This document shows, piece after piece, positions 55,565 through 63,904 of a DNA stretch of 64,000 bases. A program made the translations under genes and the position numbers. Position 1 is the first letter of the stretch; every line of letters starts with the position of its first letter. The notes beneath the pieces were generated by a model that was given only the letters and a program-made list of their open reading frames with translations, was not told where the DNA came from and searched no databases. The stretch lies in assembly GCA_036262035.1 (NCBI GenBank), contig DATAJS010000010.1, forward strand, positions 1,036,915 through 1,100,914, in the 5' to 3' direction. This stretch comes from Burkholderiales bacterium. Lineage in GTDB: Bacteria; Pseudomonadota; Gammaproteobacteria; Burkholderiales; SG8-41.

Positions 55565-57466
55565 CTAAGCCAAACCCACCGTCACGACCCCGCAGGCTTC
55601 TTCGAGGCTCGTTACCCTCACGCTCGCACGCCCGCCGAGATCGAACGAGAACAGCGCCCGCGACAGCGGGTTCACGAACATCGATTCGAGCTGGTTGCCG
55701 ATGCCGCGGCCGCCGTTGGAGAGGTCGCGCGTGCACGCGTCGCGGAGCTTTTCAGCAACGTCCGGTGCGATCTCGAGCGCGATCTTGTGCTCCTCGCGCA
55801 CGCGGTTGATCACATTTCCGAGCATGCTTTCGAAGATCTGCACGCCGACCTCCGGCGTGATGAAGCCGAACACCACGATGTTGTCGCCGATGCGGTTGAG
55901 AATCTCGGGCCGCGAGAGCTGGAACTTGAAGTAATCCTGGATCGCGCCGCGCACGCGCTGCTCCACCAGGCCGTGATCGTCGCCGGGCTTCACGTTCTGC
56001 ACGCGCCGGCCGTGCTCGTCGGACACGGTGATGCCGAGGTTGGAGGTGAAGACCAGGATCGCCTCGGAGAAATACGCGGTCTCGCCGCGGCCGTCGGTGA
56101 GGCGGCCGTCCTCGAGGATCTGCAGGAACTTGTCGAGGATGCGCGGGTGCGCTTTCTCGATCTCGTCGAACAGCACGACCGAGAACGGCTTGTCGCGCAC
56201 CGCGTTGGTGAGCTCGCCGCCCGCGTCATAGCCGATGTAGCCCGGCGGCGCGCCGAGGAGCCTCGCCCCGGTGTGCTCTTCCGCGAACTCGCTCATGTCG
56301 AAGCGGATGTAGGCGCGCTCGTCGCCGAACACGAGCTGCGTCAGCGTCTTCGCGAGCTCGGTCTTGCCCACACCCGTCGGGCCCGCGAAGAAGAGCACCC
56401 CGCGCGGGCGGTTGCCGGTGGACCGCGCGTGCGCGCCGGTGAGCCCCATGACCGAGCGCATCAGGATGTCGATCGTCTTGGTCACCGCGGCGCGCTGGCC
56501 TTTGACGCGGTCCTCGATGAACGGCAGCGCGCCCGCGATGCGGCTCTTCACGTAAGCCTTCTTCCACGGGTTCTCGGTGACGCCGACCTTGTAGCACTGC
56601 ACCGCGTCGTCGACGTCGCGAAAGCCGATGCCGAGCCGGTCCGCGAGCTGGGCCGCGTCGGCGAGCGCGATGAGCGGCAGCCCGTCGGTGAGACGCGCGA
56701 AGTCTGAAGCGAATCTCTTCTGCTCGGCCGCGTCGCCGCTGTCGTAGTCGTGAAAGAGTCCCGCGAGATGACGCGCGGCTTCCAGCCGCGTCTCGAAGTC
56801 GGGCAGGCCGATCGACAGCACCGACACGCGCGTCGAATCGAGCGTGAGCCACGACGGCAGGTCCTGCGGCCGGTTGACGAGCCACAACACCGGGTTGAAG
56901 CGCGGCTTGCCCGCGCCGGTCCCGACGCTGTCGGTGCCGGCGCTCCCAGGCCCGGCGGTGCTGACGTCCGAGCCCTTGGGCACGATCGGATGCGCGGCGA
57001 GCGAAAGCCGTTCCGCCGCGACGAAGAAGCGATGCTCGCCCGGATCGAGGTGATCGGGCTGGCGCGCGATGCGCGACGCGAAATCGACGACCAGCGCGCA
57101 ACGCGCTTCGCGCTGCCCCGCGACCTTCTTCATGATCTCGACCAGCTTCTCGAGGCTCACCGCCATCGCCCCGTCGGCGAGCTTCAGGTCGAAGAGCCTG
57201 GTCGCGAGCTCGACGGTCTGCGGCTCGTTGGGATACGGCCGCAGGCCTTCGACCGGGTCGTAGACCAGCACGAAACGGTAGCCGAGCTGCGAGAGATAGA
57301 CCCACAGGCAGCGCAGCAGCGGCGCGAGCGTCGTGGCGCCTTCGAGCGGCGTGAGAAAGCTGTCGCGGATGTTGCCGGCGACGACGAAGTGCGAGCGGAT
57401 GCTCGTGAGCCGCGTGAGATCGCGGATCCAGCGCGGCGTCAGGTCCGCGTTGAAGGTCAGATCCAT
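55565..57466 (-). CDS. ClpB-like AAA+ ATPase with degenerate first AAA domain
   Basis: 633 residues. Residues 1-240 have a AAA-like rhythm (FVVAGNIRDS in place of Walker A; ALVVDFA at 124-130 as a Walker B-like strand; WLVNRPQDLP as sensor region) but no GKT. Residues 300-633 are a complete ClpA/B second domain: Walker A GPTGVGKT at 362-369, aromatic pore loop GYIGYD at 409-414, Walker B VLFDEIEKAH at 431-440, sensor TSN at 474-476, arginine finger in RPEILNRIGD, and a C-terminal small domain. It lacks the ClpN domain, the ClpB middle coil and an IGF/IGL ClpP loop. A substrate-threading remodeller, probably peptidase-independent. Its ATG directly follows the coiled-coil gene's stop. Confidence 0.86.
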   Translation of the reverse strand: MDLTFNADLTPRWIRDLTRLTSIRSHFVVAGNIRDSFLTPLEGATTLAPLLRCLWVYLSQLGYRFVLVYDPVEGLRPYPNEPQTVELATRLFDLKLADGAMAVSLEKLVEIMKKVAGQREARCALVVDFASRIARQPDHLDPGEHRFFVAAERLSLAAHPIVPKGSDVSTAGPGSAGTDSVGTGAGKPRFNPVLWLVNRPQDLPSWLTLDSTRVSVLSIGLPDFETRLEAARHLAGLFHDYDSGDAAEQKRFASDFARLTDGLPLIALADAAQLADRLGIGFRDVDDAVQCYKVGVTENPWKKAYVKSRIAGALPFIEDRVKGQRAAVTKTIDILMRSVMGLTGAHARSTGNRPRGVLFFAGPTGVGKTELAKTLTQLVFGDERAYIRFDMSEFAEEHTGARLLGAPPGYIGYDAGGELTNAVRDKPFSVVLFDEIEKAHPRILDKFLQILEDGRLTDGRGETAYFSEAILVFTSNLGITVSDEHGRRVQNVKPGDDHGLVEQRVRGAIQDYFKFQLSRPEILNRIGDNIVVFGFITPEVGVQIFESMLGNVINRVREEHKIALEIAPDVAEKLRDACTRDLSNGGRGIGNQLESMFVNPLSRALFSFDLGGRASVRVTSLEEACGVVTVGLA

Positions 57467-58768
57467 TTAAGGGGCGCGGCGCGCGAACGGCGAGCGCCGC
57501 GGGCGCGACTCGTCCGTTTCGGCGTGCAGCGGCGGCAGCGTCGCGCCGTCGACGATCTGCACCGGCACCTGGCCGGCTTCGAGCCTGCGCGTGACGTCGA
57601 GGGTGAGCCCCCGCGCATGCAGGGTCTCCATGAGCCGCGGGAACTCGGCACACCATCGATCTTCGGCGAGCGCATCGAGCCGCCGCCGTTCCGCCGTGTC
57701 TTCGGCGCCGCGCGCGCGCACGACGTTGAAGTTGACGGTGCGCTCGCGCGTATCGACGCGCAGGCGCACGTAATAGTCGTCCCAGCCGGGACGGCGGAAA
57801 TGCGCGATGCCGCCGCCGACGAAGAGCGTGGCGTCGATGTCCTCGACCTCGTAACCGAGGTCGCGCAGCGACTCTTCGAGCACGTACGCGGCGGCGCGCT
57901 GCTCGGCGTCGGCGCGGTCGGCTGCGGCGGTGTCGAGCACGTCGTGCGCGCTCCTGCGCAAGCTTGCGTCCAGGCGCTCCACGCCCGCGGCGACGCGCTC
58001 GATCGCGCGCAGCAGCGGGACGGGGGCGTCTTCGGGCATCTCGGCGAGCAACCTTTGCGCTTCCTCGCGCTCCGCACGCTGTGCGACGCGCGCATCGCGG
58101 TGCCGCTGGACCGCGAGCCGCAATTCGGAAGCGAGCGCTTCGGCACGCTCGACCGTCGGCGCGAGCACGATCTCGCGCGCGAGCGCTTCGAGCGCGACCG
58201 GCACCGCCGCGCCTTCTTCCAGATCGAGGCGGCCGAGCACGCGCGCGGCGGTGTCGCGAAAGCGCACCGAGTCTTCCTCGCCGAGCTTCGCGTTCGCCCG
58301 ACGTTGCAGCGCGTAGGCGGCGAGCACCCGATCGATGTCGCGCGCGCCGCTGTCGGCGGACAGCGCCGCACGCAGCCGTTCGGCGGCATCGCCGCTGATT
58401 TGCGCGAGGCCCTTCTGCAGCGCGTCAGCCTCGCGCTCCAGCGACCGGAGGTAGTTGCTCCATGCGGCATCGTCGTCTTCCGCCGGCGCGGCGGCGATCG
58501 CCGGTGCGGCGCCGTCTCCGGCGAGCGCGCGCAGGCGCTCGATGCGCGCGTGCTGCCGATCGGCTTCGCGGCGCAGGAGATGCAGGCGCTCGACGCGTGC
58601 CGCCTGTTGCGCGGCGCGGTTCTGCGCGATCTCTTCCTCACGCGCGCGCAGCTGCGCGACCACGTCGCCGTACTCGCGCTTCATGGCATGCGCCTCGCGG
58701 ATCGCGTGCTGGGCGAGGATGACGCTGCCGTAGACGATGGCGTAGCCGGCGGTGATGGGTCCGCTCAT
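57467..58768 (-). CDS. Coiled-coil protein of the kinase/radical SAM/AAA+ cluster
   Basis: 433 residues. A short hydrophobic N-terminus (MSGPITAGYAIVYGSVILAQ) is followed by long charged helices with heptad character (MKREYGDVVAQLRAREEEIAQ; ERLHLLRREADRQHARIERLRAL; AEREEAQRLLAEMP). A compact alpha/beta C-terminal domain at about 300-390 contains LRDLGYEVEDIDATLFVGGG and YYVRLRVDTRERTVNFNVVRA. The tail is Pro/Arg-rich. I do not recognise the family. It is first in the cluster and abuts the AAA+ gene with no gap. It is a likely scaffold or substrate of the ATPase, possibly at the membrane. Confidence 0.65.
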   Translation of the reverse strand: MSGPITAGYAIVYGSVILAQHAIREAHAMKREYGDVVAQLRAREEEIAQNRAAQQAARVERLHLLRREADRQHARIERLRALAGDGAAPAIAAAPAEDDDAAWSNYLRSLEREADALQKGLAQISGDAAERLRAALSADSGARDIDRVLAAYALQRRANAKLGEEDSVRFRDTAARVLGRLDLEEGAAVPVALEALAREIVLAPTVERAEALASELRLAVQRHRDARVAQRAEREEAQRLLAEMPEDAPVPLLRAIERVAAGVERLDASLRRSAHDVLDTAAADRADAEQRAAAYVLEESLRDLGYEVEDIDATLFVGGGIAHFRRPGWDDYYVRLRVDTRERTVNFNVVRARGAEDTAERRRLDALAEDRWCAEFPRLMETLHARGLTLDVTRRLEAGQVPVQIVDGATLPPLHAETDESRPRRSPFARRAP

Positions 58769-58820
58769 TGCTGTTTTGTCGAATGGACTTGTGCCGAGTC
58801 TACGCTTTCGCTCCTACACC

Positions 58821-59618
58821 GTGAAATCGTTCCCCGTCCTGCTCGCGCTGATTTGCGGGCTCGCCTCGGCGGCCGAGCCGCAGGAGGGACCCGTGCTCGC
58901 GCCGGTGCAGGTCACCGCGCAGCGCGATCCGGTCGAGAAGTCGTATCGCAAGATCGTGCGCGGCATGGACCTCTTCGAGCAGCGCCGCGCGAGTCTCGCG
59001 CCCAATGCCGCGCTGCGCTTCAAGCTGCTCCCGCGCAATCGCGAGACCCGCCTGCAGGGTGTGGCGCTGTCGATCGTCGGCGACACGGTCGACATCCCGG
59101 TGCCGCTCGCGCCGGACAACACCTTCACGCTCGAACGATCGCAGAAAGCGCTGCAGGAAGACGCGGTGGTCACGCCGAACCGCAAGCAGCACAGCATGAG
59201 CTGGCGCACCGACGTGCGCACGCCCGGGCTCGCGCCGAACACGCGCAGGCTCGGCGACCTGCGGCTCGAATGCCTCGTCGGCATGGAAGCCGAGCTGGTC
59301 TCGGGCTCGGGCTCCATCGTCGAGTCGATCGCGCGCGCGATCTCCGACGCCGGCTACTGCAACCAGCGCGTGCCCGAATACTTCTTCTTCGCCGAGCGAG
59401 CGCTGTGGAGCGTGACGCTCGTCTCCGGAGGGCGCCGGGAACTTCTTTCGATCGATTACATGTACGCCGGCATGAGCCGCGAGTACATGACCGCGGGCGA
59501 CCTGCGTTACTGCGATTGCGCGACGCTGCTCGATCGCACGTATTACGCGCCTCTGGGCGATCGAAGCTGGCCCGACGATACGCTGCTGGTGTTCGAGTAC
59601 ATGGACGAGCGCCGATGA
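58821..59618 (+). CDS. Hypothetical exported protein
   Basis: About 265 residues from GTG 58821. The signal peptide (KSFPVLLALICGLASAA) then cleavage before EPQEG supports this start over the ATG at 58752, which would bury the signal. The mature protein has a motif PVEKSYRKIVRGMDLFEQRRASLAPNA and several cysteines (RLECLVG, GYCNQRVP, YCDCATLLD). I do not recognise the family. It is divergent from the AAA+/coiled-coil cluster and overlaps the next lipoprotein gene by ATGA, so those two are a pair. Confidence 0.6.
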   Translation: MKSFPVLLALICGLASAAEPQEGPVLAPVQVTAQRDPVEKSYRKIVRGMDLFEQRRASLAPNAALRFKLLPRNRETRLQGVALSIVGDTVDIPVPLAPDNTFTLERSQKALQEDAVVTPNRKQHSMSWRTDVRTPGLAPNTRRLGDLRLECLVGMEAELVSGSGSIVESIARAISDAGYCNQRVPEYFFFAERALWSVTLVSGGRRELLSIDYMYAGMSREYMTAGDLRYCDCATLLDRTYYAPLGDRSWPDDTLLVFEYMDERR

Positions 59619-59986
59619 CACCGACTACACACACTCCCTCCCCCTCAGGGGGAGGGTCGGGGTGGGGGTGGCGTTCTCGCATCTTGCTCGCGGTCGCGTG
59701 CGCCGCGTGCCTGACCGCCTGCGAAGCGCCGTCGCCGACGATGCCGAGCGCGATCGTCACGCCGATGCGGCCTGCGCAGGTATCGCCCGGCCGCGCGCAA
59801 AACGCCGTCGTCCCCGGCAAGAGCACCCGCGCCGAGGTCGCCGCCGCGCTGGGCGACACGCTCGCCATCACGTTCGACAACGGCTACGAGGTCTGGGTGT
59901 ACCGGCTGGGCAGCGCGCGGGCAGGGGAATTCGTCGTGTTGTTCGAGCCGTCGGGCATCGTCGCGAAGACGCGCCAGCGGCCGTAA
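59615..59986 (+). CDS. Small SmpA/BamE-like lipoprotein with repeat-derived N-terminus
   Basis: 123 residues. The first ~19 residues (MTPTTHTPSPSGGGSGWGW) are encoded by a copy of the CCCACCCCCACCCT element. They precede a lipoprotein signal RSRILLAVACAACLTAC. The mature part VVPGKSTRAEVAAALGDTLAITFDNGYEVWVYRL has the GKSTRAEV motif of SmpA/BamE-like domains. The ATG overlaps the upstream stop. An unusually long polar stretch before the signal may mean the original start was a TTG nearer the hydrophobic core (ttgctcgcggtc). Confidence 0.62.
   Translation: MTPTTHTPSPSGGGSGWGWRSRILLAVACAACLTACEAPSPTMPSAIVTPMRPAQVSPGRAQNAVVPGKSTRAEVAAALGDTLAITFDNGYEVWVYRLGSARAGEFVVLFEPSGIVAKTRQRP
59634..59672. 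repeat. CCCACCCCCACCCT element at the start of a lipoprotein gene
   Basis: It reads ctccctccccctcagggg then gagggtcggggtgggggtgg. The half element is in coding position within the first 20 codons of the SmpA-like gene, read in a different frame from the macB copies. Confidence 0.82.
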
Positions 59987-60019
59987 ACTCGGGCTTCCAT
60001 CAAAAGGCCTGGGATCATC

Positions 60020-60463
60020 ATGTCCGGCACCGTCCGCCTGCACCGCGTGCTCCGTGCTCCGCCGGAGCGCATCTATCGCGCATTCCTCGACGCCGACGCG
60101 CTGTCGAAATGGCTGCCTCCGCACGGCTTTACCGGCAAGGTCCACCATCTCGACGCGAAGGTCGGCGGCACGTACAGGATGTCGTTCACCAACTTCTCGG
60201 GCGGCAACAGCCATTCGTTCGGCGGCGAGTATCTGGAGCTCAGGCCCTTTGATCGCATCGTCCACACCGACAAATTCGACGATCCCAACCTGCCCGGGGA
60301 GATGAAGACGACGATCGAGCTGAAGAAGGTCTCGGTCGGGACCGAAGTGTGCATCGTCCAGGACGGCATCCCCGCCGTCATTCCGACCGAGGCCTGCTAC
60401 CTCGGCTGGCAGGAGTCGCTCACGCTGCTCGCGCGGCTCGTCGAGCCCGAAATCCCCGCCTGA
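60020..60463 (+). CDS. SRPBCC / AHSA1-family protein
   Basis: 147 residues. It starts VRLHRVLRAPPERIYRAFLDADALSKWLPPHGFTGKVHHLDAKVGGTYRMSF, the classical AHSA1 (Aha1 C-terminal) beginning with the START/Bet v1 lipid-binding pocket. Later come GGEYLELRPFDRIVHTDKFDD and TEACYLGWQESLTLLARLVEPEIP. Cytoplasmic hydrophobic-ligand binder; ligand unknown. tggga precedes the ATG. Confidence 0.88.
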   Translation: MSGTVRLHRVLRAPPERIYRAFLDADALSKWLPPHGFTGKVHHLDAKVGGTYRMSFTNFSGGNSHSFGGEYLELRPFDRIVHTDKFDDPNLPGEMKTTIELKKVSVGTEVCIVQDGIPAVIPTEACYLGWQESLTLLARLVEPEIPA

Positions 60464-60493
60464 CCAAAATCCGGGTCAGAGTCACATTATTCG

Positions 60494-60826
60494 ATGTTCG
60501 TCTTGAAGACGTTCGGCCTCTTCGCCGTCACGGCGATCGCGGAGATCGTCGGCTGCTATCTGCCTTATCTGTGGCTGAACCAACGCGCGCCGGCGTGGGT
60601 GCTGCTGCCGGCCGCGGCGTCGCTCGCGCTCTTCGCGTGGCTGCTGACGCTGCATCCCACCGCGGCCGGTCGCGTGTACGCCGCGTACGGCGGCGTCTAC
60701 GTGGCGACCGCGATCGTGTGGCTGTGGATCGTCGACGGCACGCGCCCGACGCCGTGGGACCTCGCCGGCGCGCTCGTCGCGATCGCCGGCATGGCGATCA
60801 TCATGTTCCAGCCGCGGGGCGGGTGA
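60494..60826 (+). CDS. YnfA/UPF0060-family membrane protein
   Basis: 110 residues, four helices. [64 protein letters not shown] is the well-conserved YnfA sequence. A small-multidrug-resistance-like protein of the inner membrane; function unproven. No ribosome-binding site is evident. The 30 bp before it contain gggtcagagtcaca, a sequence resembling dispersed repeats in other proteobacteria. Confidence 0.92.
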   Translation: MFVLKTFGLFAVTAIAEIVGCYLPYLWLNQRAPAWVLLPAAASLALFAWLLTLHPTAAGRVYAAYGGVYVATAIVWLWIVDGTRPTPWDLAGALVAIAGMAIIMFQPRGG

Positions 60827-60845
60827 CCGTCGGCCGACGATCCGG

Positions 60846-61829
60846 CTAGATCGGATCGATTCCGGCCGCGCGCGCGAGGTCGCCCCAGCGCGTCAAATCG
60901 TCGCGGAAATTCTTTTTGAACACCGCAGGCGGATCCGCGGTGGGTTCGTAACCGCCGGCCTGCAGGAACTCGCGCACCGAAGCCACCTGCAGCGACTTCT
61001 GAATCGCATCGTGCAGCCGGTCGACGATGTGCTCGGGCATCTTTGCCGGGCCGAACACCGCGTGCCAGCCGCTGTCCTGGGCGAAGCCCGTGAGGCCCGC
61101 CTCCGCGAGGGTCGGCACGTCCGGGATCACCGGCAGCCGCTTTGCGCCGCTGTAGCCGAGCGGCCGAAGCCTGCCGCTCTTGATGTGCGGCACGGCGACG
61201 ACGGGCGGCACCACCATCGCCTGCACTTCACCCGCCATGAGCGCTGTCATCGCCGGCCCCGCGCCTTTGTACGGCACGTGCAGCATCTCGATGCCTGCTC
61301 GCTGCATGAATCCGGACATGATGAGGTGCAGCACGTTTCCGACCCCGGGCGAGCCGAAGCTCAATTTGCGCTTCTTCGCGAGCGCGATCAGCTCGGGGAC
61401 CGACTTCGCCGGCACCGATGGATTGAGCGCCAGTAGCGAGCCCTGGCCGACGATCGGATTGGTGATCGGCGTGAAGTCGCGCACCGTATCGAAAGGCAGC
61501 TTCTTGTGCGTGCTGGGATTGATTGCGAACGCGACCGAGATGTACATGATCGTGTAGCCGTCCGCCGCGGCCTTCGCGACGATGTCGCAGCCGATGATGG
61601 AGTTCGCGCCGGCGCGGTTATCGAAGACGAGCGGCTGGCCGAGCACCGGTTCCATCTCTTTCGCGATCACGCGCGCGTTGGTGTCCGTCGCGCCGCCTGG
61701 AGGGAAAGGCAGCACGAGGCGAATCGGCCGCGTCGGCCAGACTTGCGTTTGACCGTGCGCATCGCGCGCGGATGACACGGCAGCGCTCGTGATCGCGGAA
61801 ATCGCAGCGCAGAGCAGATAAGCTTTCAT
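60846..61829 (-). CDS. Bug-family (TctC) periplasmic solute-binding protein
   Basis: 327 residues. Signal peptide MKAYLLCAAISAITSAAVSS, then WPTRPIRLVLPFPPGGATDTNAR, NRAGANSIIGCDIVAKAAADGYT, MLHVPYKGAGPAMTALMAGEVQAM and a C-terminal RWGDLARAAGIDPI. These are the canonical Bug features for binding carboxylates. ggggaggagaggc before the ATG at 61829 fixes the start. No TctA/TctB genes are adjacent, as is usual for the many orphan Bug proteins of Burkholderiales. Compare the deleted copy at 32029-32186. Confidence 0.94.
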   Translation of the reverse strand: MKAYLLCAAISAITSAAVSSARDAHGQTQVWPTRPIRLVLPFPPGGATDTNARVIAKEMEPVLGQPLVFDNRAGANSIIGCDIVAKAAADGYTIMYISVAFAINPSTHKKLPFDTVRDFTPITNPIVGQGSLLALNPSVPAKSVPELIALAKKRKLSFGSPGVGNVLHLIMSGFMQRAGIEMLHVPYKGAGPAMTALMAGEVQAMVVPPVVAVPHIKSGRLRPLGYSGAKRLPVIPDVPTLAEAGLTGFAQDSGWHAVFGPAKMPEHIVDRLHDAIQKSLQVASVREFLQAGGYEPTADPPAVFKKNFRDDLTRWGDLARAAGIDPI

Positions 61830-61981
61830 GGCCTCTCCTCCCCGGCCCGTAGAATGTGGTAAGTGGGCCGCTCGACGCAACAGCGGCGTTCGTGAATGGG
61901 CGCCGCGCTACCGATTGACCATTCCACGCGCGGGCGATACGTTCGCCATTCGCGCGGAAGGCAACGATAAGAGGGGGAGTC

Positions 61982-63004
61982 ATGCAGTTCGGATTGTTCG
62001 GCAGCGCTTCGGCTAAACGGGGCAGCGGTGAGTTCGACAGCACCGAGGGTTACCACGACTGGATCGAATACAACGTCGAGGCCGAGGCGCTGGGCTTTCG
62101 CAGCACGTTCTCGGTGGAGCACCACTTCACCGGCTATGGCCAGGTCTCCTCGACGATGAACCTGCTGACATGGCTGGGGGCGCGCACCAGGACGCTGCGG
62201 CTCGGCACCGCGGTGATGGTGCTGCCGTGGCACAACCCGGTGCTCCTGGCCGAACAGGCGGCGACGCTCGACCTTCTTTCCGGCGGGCGGCTCGATTTCG
62301 GCATCGGCACCGGCTACCGCTACAACGAGTTCGTCGGCTTCAACCTGCCCATGGAAGAAGCGCGCGGGAAGTTCGAGGAATCGATCGACGTCATCCTCAA
62401 GGCGTGGACGTCGAACGAGCCGTTCACTCACAAGGGCAAGTACTGGACGTTCAACAACATCGTCGTCGAGCCGCAGTCGTTCCGCAGGCCGCATCCGGCC
62501 GTGTGGATGGGCGCGGGCAACGAACGCTCGATCCGGGACGTCGCGCGCCGGGGGTTCAATCTGCTGTTGGGTCAATACGCCTCGCCGGCCGACGTCGGCA
62601 AGAACATCGCGATCTTCCGCGCCGCCGTGGAAGAGAAGGGCGAGCAATGGGATCCGATGCGCGTCGGGGTGACGCGCGCCTTCTTCGTGACCGACAGCGC
62701 ACGCGAAGTCGAGGAAGCGCTCGAGCGGCGGCTGGCGAACCGCATGCGCCAGCTCAAGCTCGCGACGACGCCCGACGGCCGGGTGCTCGGCGGTCCCGAT
62801 CGCGCGGACGGCGATCCGGTGCAGGTCAACATCGACAGCGCGATCTACGGCTCGCCGGACGAGATCGCGAAGCAGATCGAGGCGCTGCGTGACGTCGGCG
62901 CCGAGTATCTGCTGATCAACGGCGGCGGTTCCGGCGGCGGCGAGCGCGGCCGGCAGAGCCTGCGCCGCTTCGCGAAGGAAGTGATGCCGGCGTTCGCGGC
63001 CTGA
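61982..63004 (+). CDS. LLM-class flavin-dependent oxidoreductase
   Basis: 340 residues. Bacterial luciferase-like TIM barrel: MQFGLFGSAS at the start, AEALGFRSTFSVEHHFTGYGQVSSTMNLLTWLGARTRTLRLGTAVMVLPWHNPVLLAEQAATLDLLSGGRLDFGIGTGYR, and later WMGAGNERSIRDVARRGFN. The EHH motif is typical of one LLM branch (alkanal monooxygenase-like). It uses FMNH2 and O2 to oxidise a substrate not readable here. A strong agagggggag ribosome-binding site lies before the ATG. It is divergent from the Bug gene with 152 bp between starts. Confidence 0.9.
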   Translation: MQFGLFGSASAKRGSGEFDSTEGYHDWIEYNVEAEALGFRSTFSVEHHFTGYGQVSSTMNLLTWLGARTRTLRLGTAVMVLPWHNPVLLAEQAATLDLLSGGRLDFGIGTGYRYNEFVGFNLPMEEARGKFEESIDVILKAWTSNEPFTHKGKYWTFNNIVVEPQSFRRPHPAVWMGAGNERSIRDVARRGFNLLLGQYASPADVGKNIAIFRAAVEEKGEQWDPMRVGVTRAFFVTDSAREVEEALERRLANRMRQLKLATTPDGRVLGGPDRADGDPVQVNIDSAIYGSPDEIAKQIEALRDVGAEYLLINGGGSGGGERGRQSLRRFAKEVMPAFAA

Positions 63005-63005
63005 G

Positions 63006-63039
63006 CGGTGCGTTACGCCGCTTCGCGGCTAACGCACCC
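63006..63039. repeat. GGTGCGTTA...TAACGCACC palindrome
   Basis: Arms ggtgcgtta(c)gccgc / gcggc-taacgcacc have a loop ttc. It begins 2 bp after the LLM gene stop. It is short of a T run and is related to the palindrome at 48121-48175. Confidence 0.65.
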
Positions 63040-63052
63040 TTGGATCGTTAGC

Positions 63053-63829
63053 TCAGAAGCGGTACGCGATGCCCGCCGCGAGGTAGTGATTGGTCGAGCG
63101 CTGCGCGAGCGGGCTGTCTTTGGCCTCGCTGCCGAGATGCCGCAGCTCGAAGTTGCCGACCGCGACCCATTTCGGCGTGATGTCGTACGACCACAGCAGC
63201 CCGGCGCTCGCGAAAAGGAGGCCGCTGTCGGGCGAATACGCGCGCAGGCCGGTCGTCGCAGATTCCGCGGCGCTGATGCCGTAGAGCGATCGGATCGCGC
63301 TGCCGCTGCCCCACGTGGTCTGCGCGAACAATCCCACGCCGAGTGCGCCGGTCTTCAGGACGCCGACGCTGAACCGCAGGTCGGCCTGCGTCCCGCGATC
63401 CGACTCGACGTGGCGGCGCACACGAGCGAGCAGCGTGATCGGCGCGGGGCCGATGGTCGAATCCCATTCGAGCTGCGCGCCGACCGACGCGCCGCGGTCG
63501 ACGTCGGGTACGCCGCGGCTTTCGAGAAAGCCCGATTCGTCCGCACGGCGCCCCGGCTCGTAAGCGACCTGAGCGCCCGCGTGCAGGCCCGGCGCGACCT
63601 GCATGCGCAGCCCGCCTTCGAGCACGCCCTGGGTCGAGCGCAGGAACAGCGGCTGGCCGAGGTAACGGATCACCGGCACGACTTCGCCGCGCTGCGTGTC
63701 CGAGCCGTCGTAGGCCGGACGCGAGCGCAGGCCGGGACCGACCATCGAATAGTTCGAGAGCTCGGCGTGAGCGGGTAAGGCGGTGACGGCGGCGAGGACG
63801 GCTGCGGGGACGAACTTGTTCACGTGCAT
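63053..63829 (-). CDS. MipA/OmpV-family outer-membrane protein
   Basis: About 258 residues. Signal MHVNKFVPAAVLAAVTALPAHA, then a beta-barrel pattern with SMVGPGLRSRPAYDGSDTQRGEVVPVIRYLGQPLFLRSTQGVLEGGL, GAQVAYEPGRR, and a terminal phenylalanine (AAGIAYRF), the outer-membrane barrel signature. MipA links MltA to penicillin-binding proteins; OmpV relatives act as porins. The start at 63829 has ggag upstream; the frame from 63850 would precede the signal peptide. Confidence 0.85.
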   Translation of the reverse strand: MHVNKFVPAAVLAAVTALPAHAELSNYSMVGPGLRSRPAYDGSDTQRGEVVPVIRYLGQPLFLRSTQGVLEGGLRMQVAPGLHAGAQVAYEPGRRADESGFLESRGVPDVDRGASVGAQLEWDSTIGPAPITLLARVRRHVESDRGTQADLRFSVGVLKTGALGVGLFAQTTWGSGSAIRSLYGISAAESATTGLRAYSPDSGLLFASAGLLWSYDITPKWVAVGNFELRHLGSEAKDSPLAQRSTNHYLAAGIAYRF

Positions 63830-63879
63830 GGCTCCGGGAATCGCGATCATCAGCGCGAGAGCAATTCCCGAGCCTTGTG

Positions 63880-63904
63880 CTGCAGGCGAGGGCGCCTGCG
63901 CTAC
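63880..63904. repeat. GTAGCGCAGGCG repeat, half copy
   Basis: The 25 bp are identical to the right half of the palindrome at 3069-3110 (ctgcaggcgagggcgcctgc...). The left outer arm is missing. It contains the stop of the reading frame at the window's right edge. Confidence 0.8.

Noticed and set aside
55565-57466. AAA+ protein as ClpV of a type VI secretion system, with the kinase as PpkA
   Set aside because: No tss genes are present, the protein has one live AAA domain and lacks the ClpV N-domain, and a radical SAM partner is foreign to T6SS.
60464-60493. gggtcagagtcaca segment as a repeat of this genome
   Set aside because: It resembles a dispersed repeat known elsewhere, but no second copy was seen in the window.
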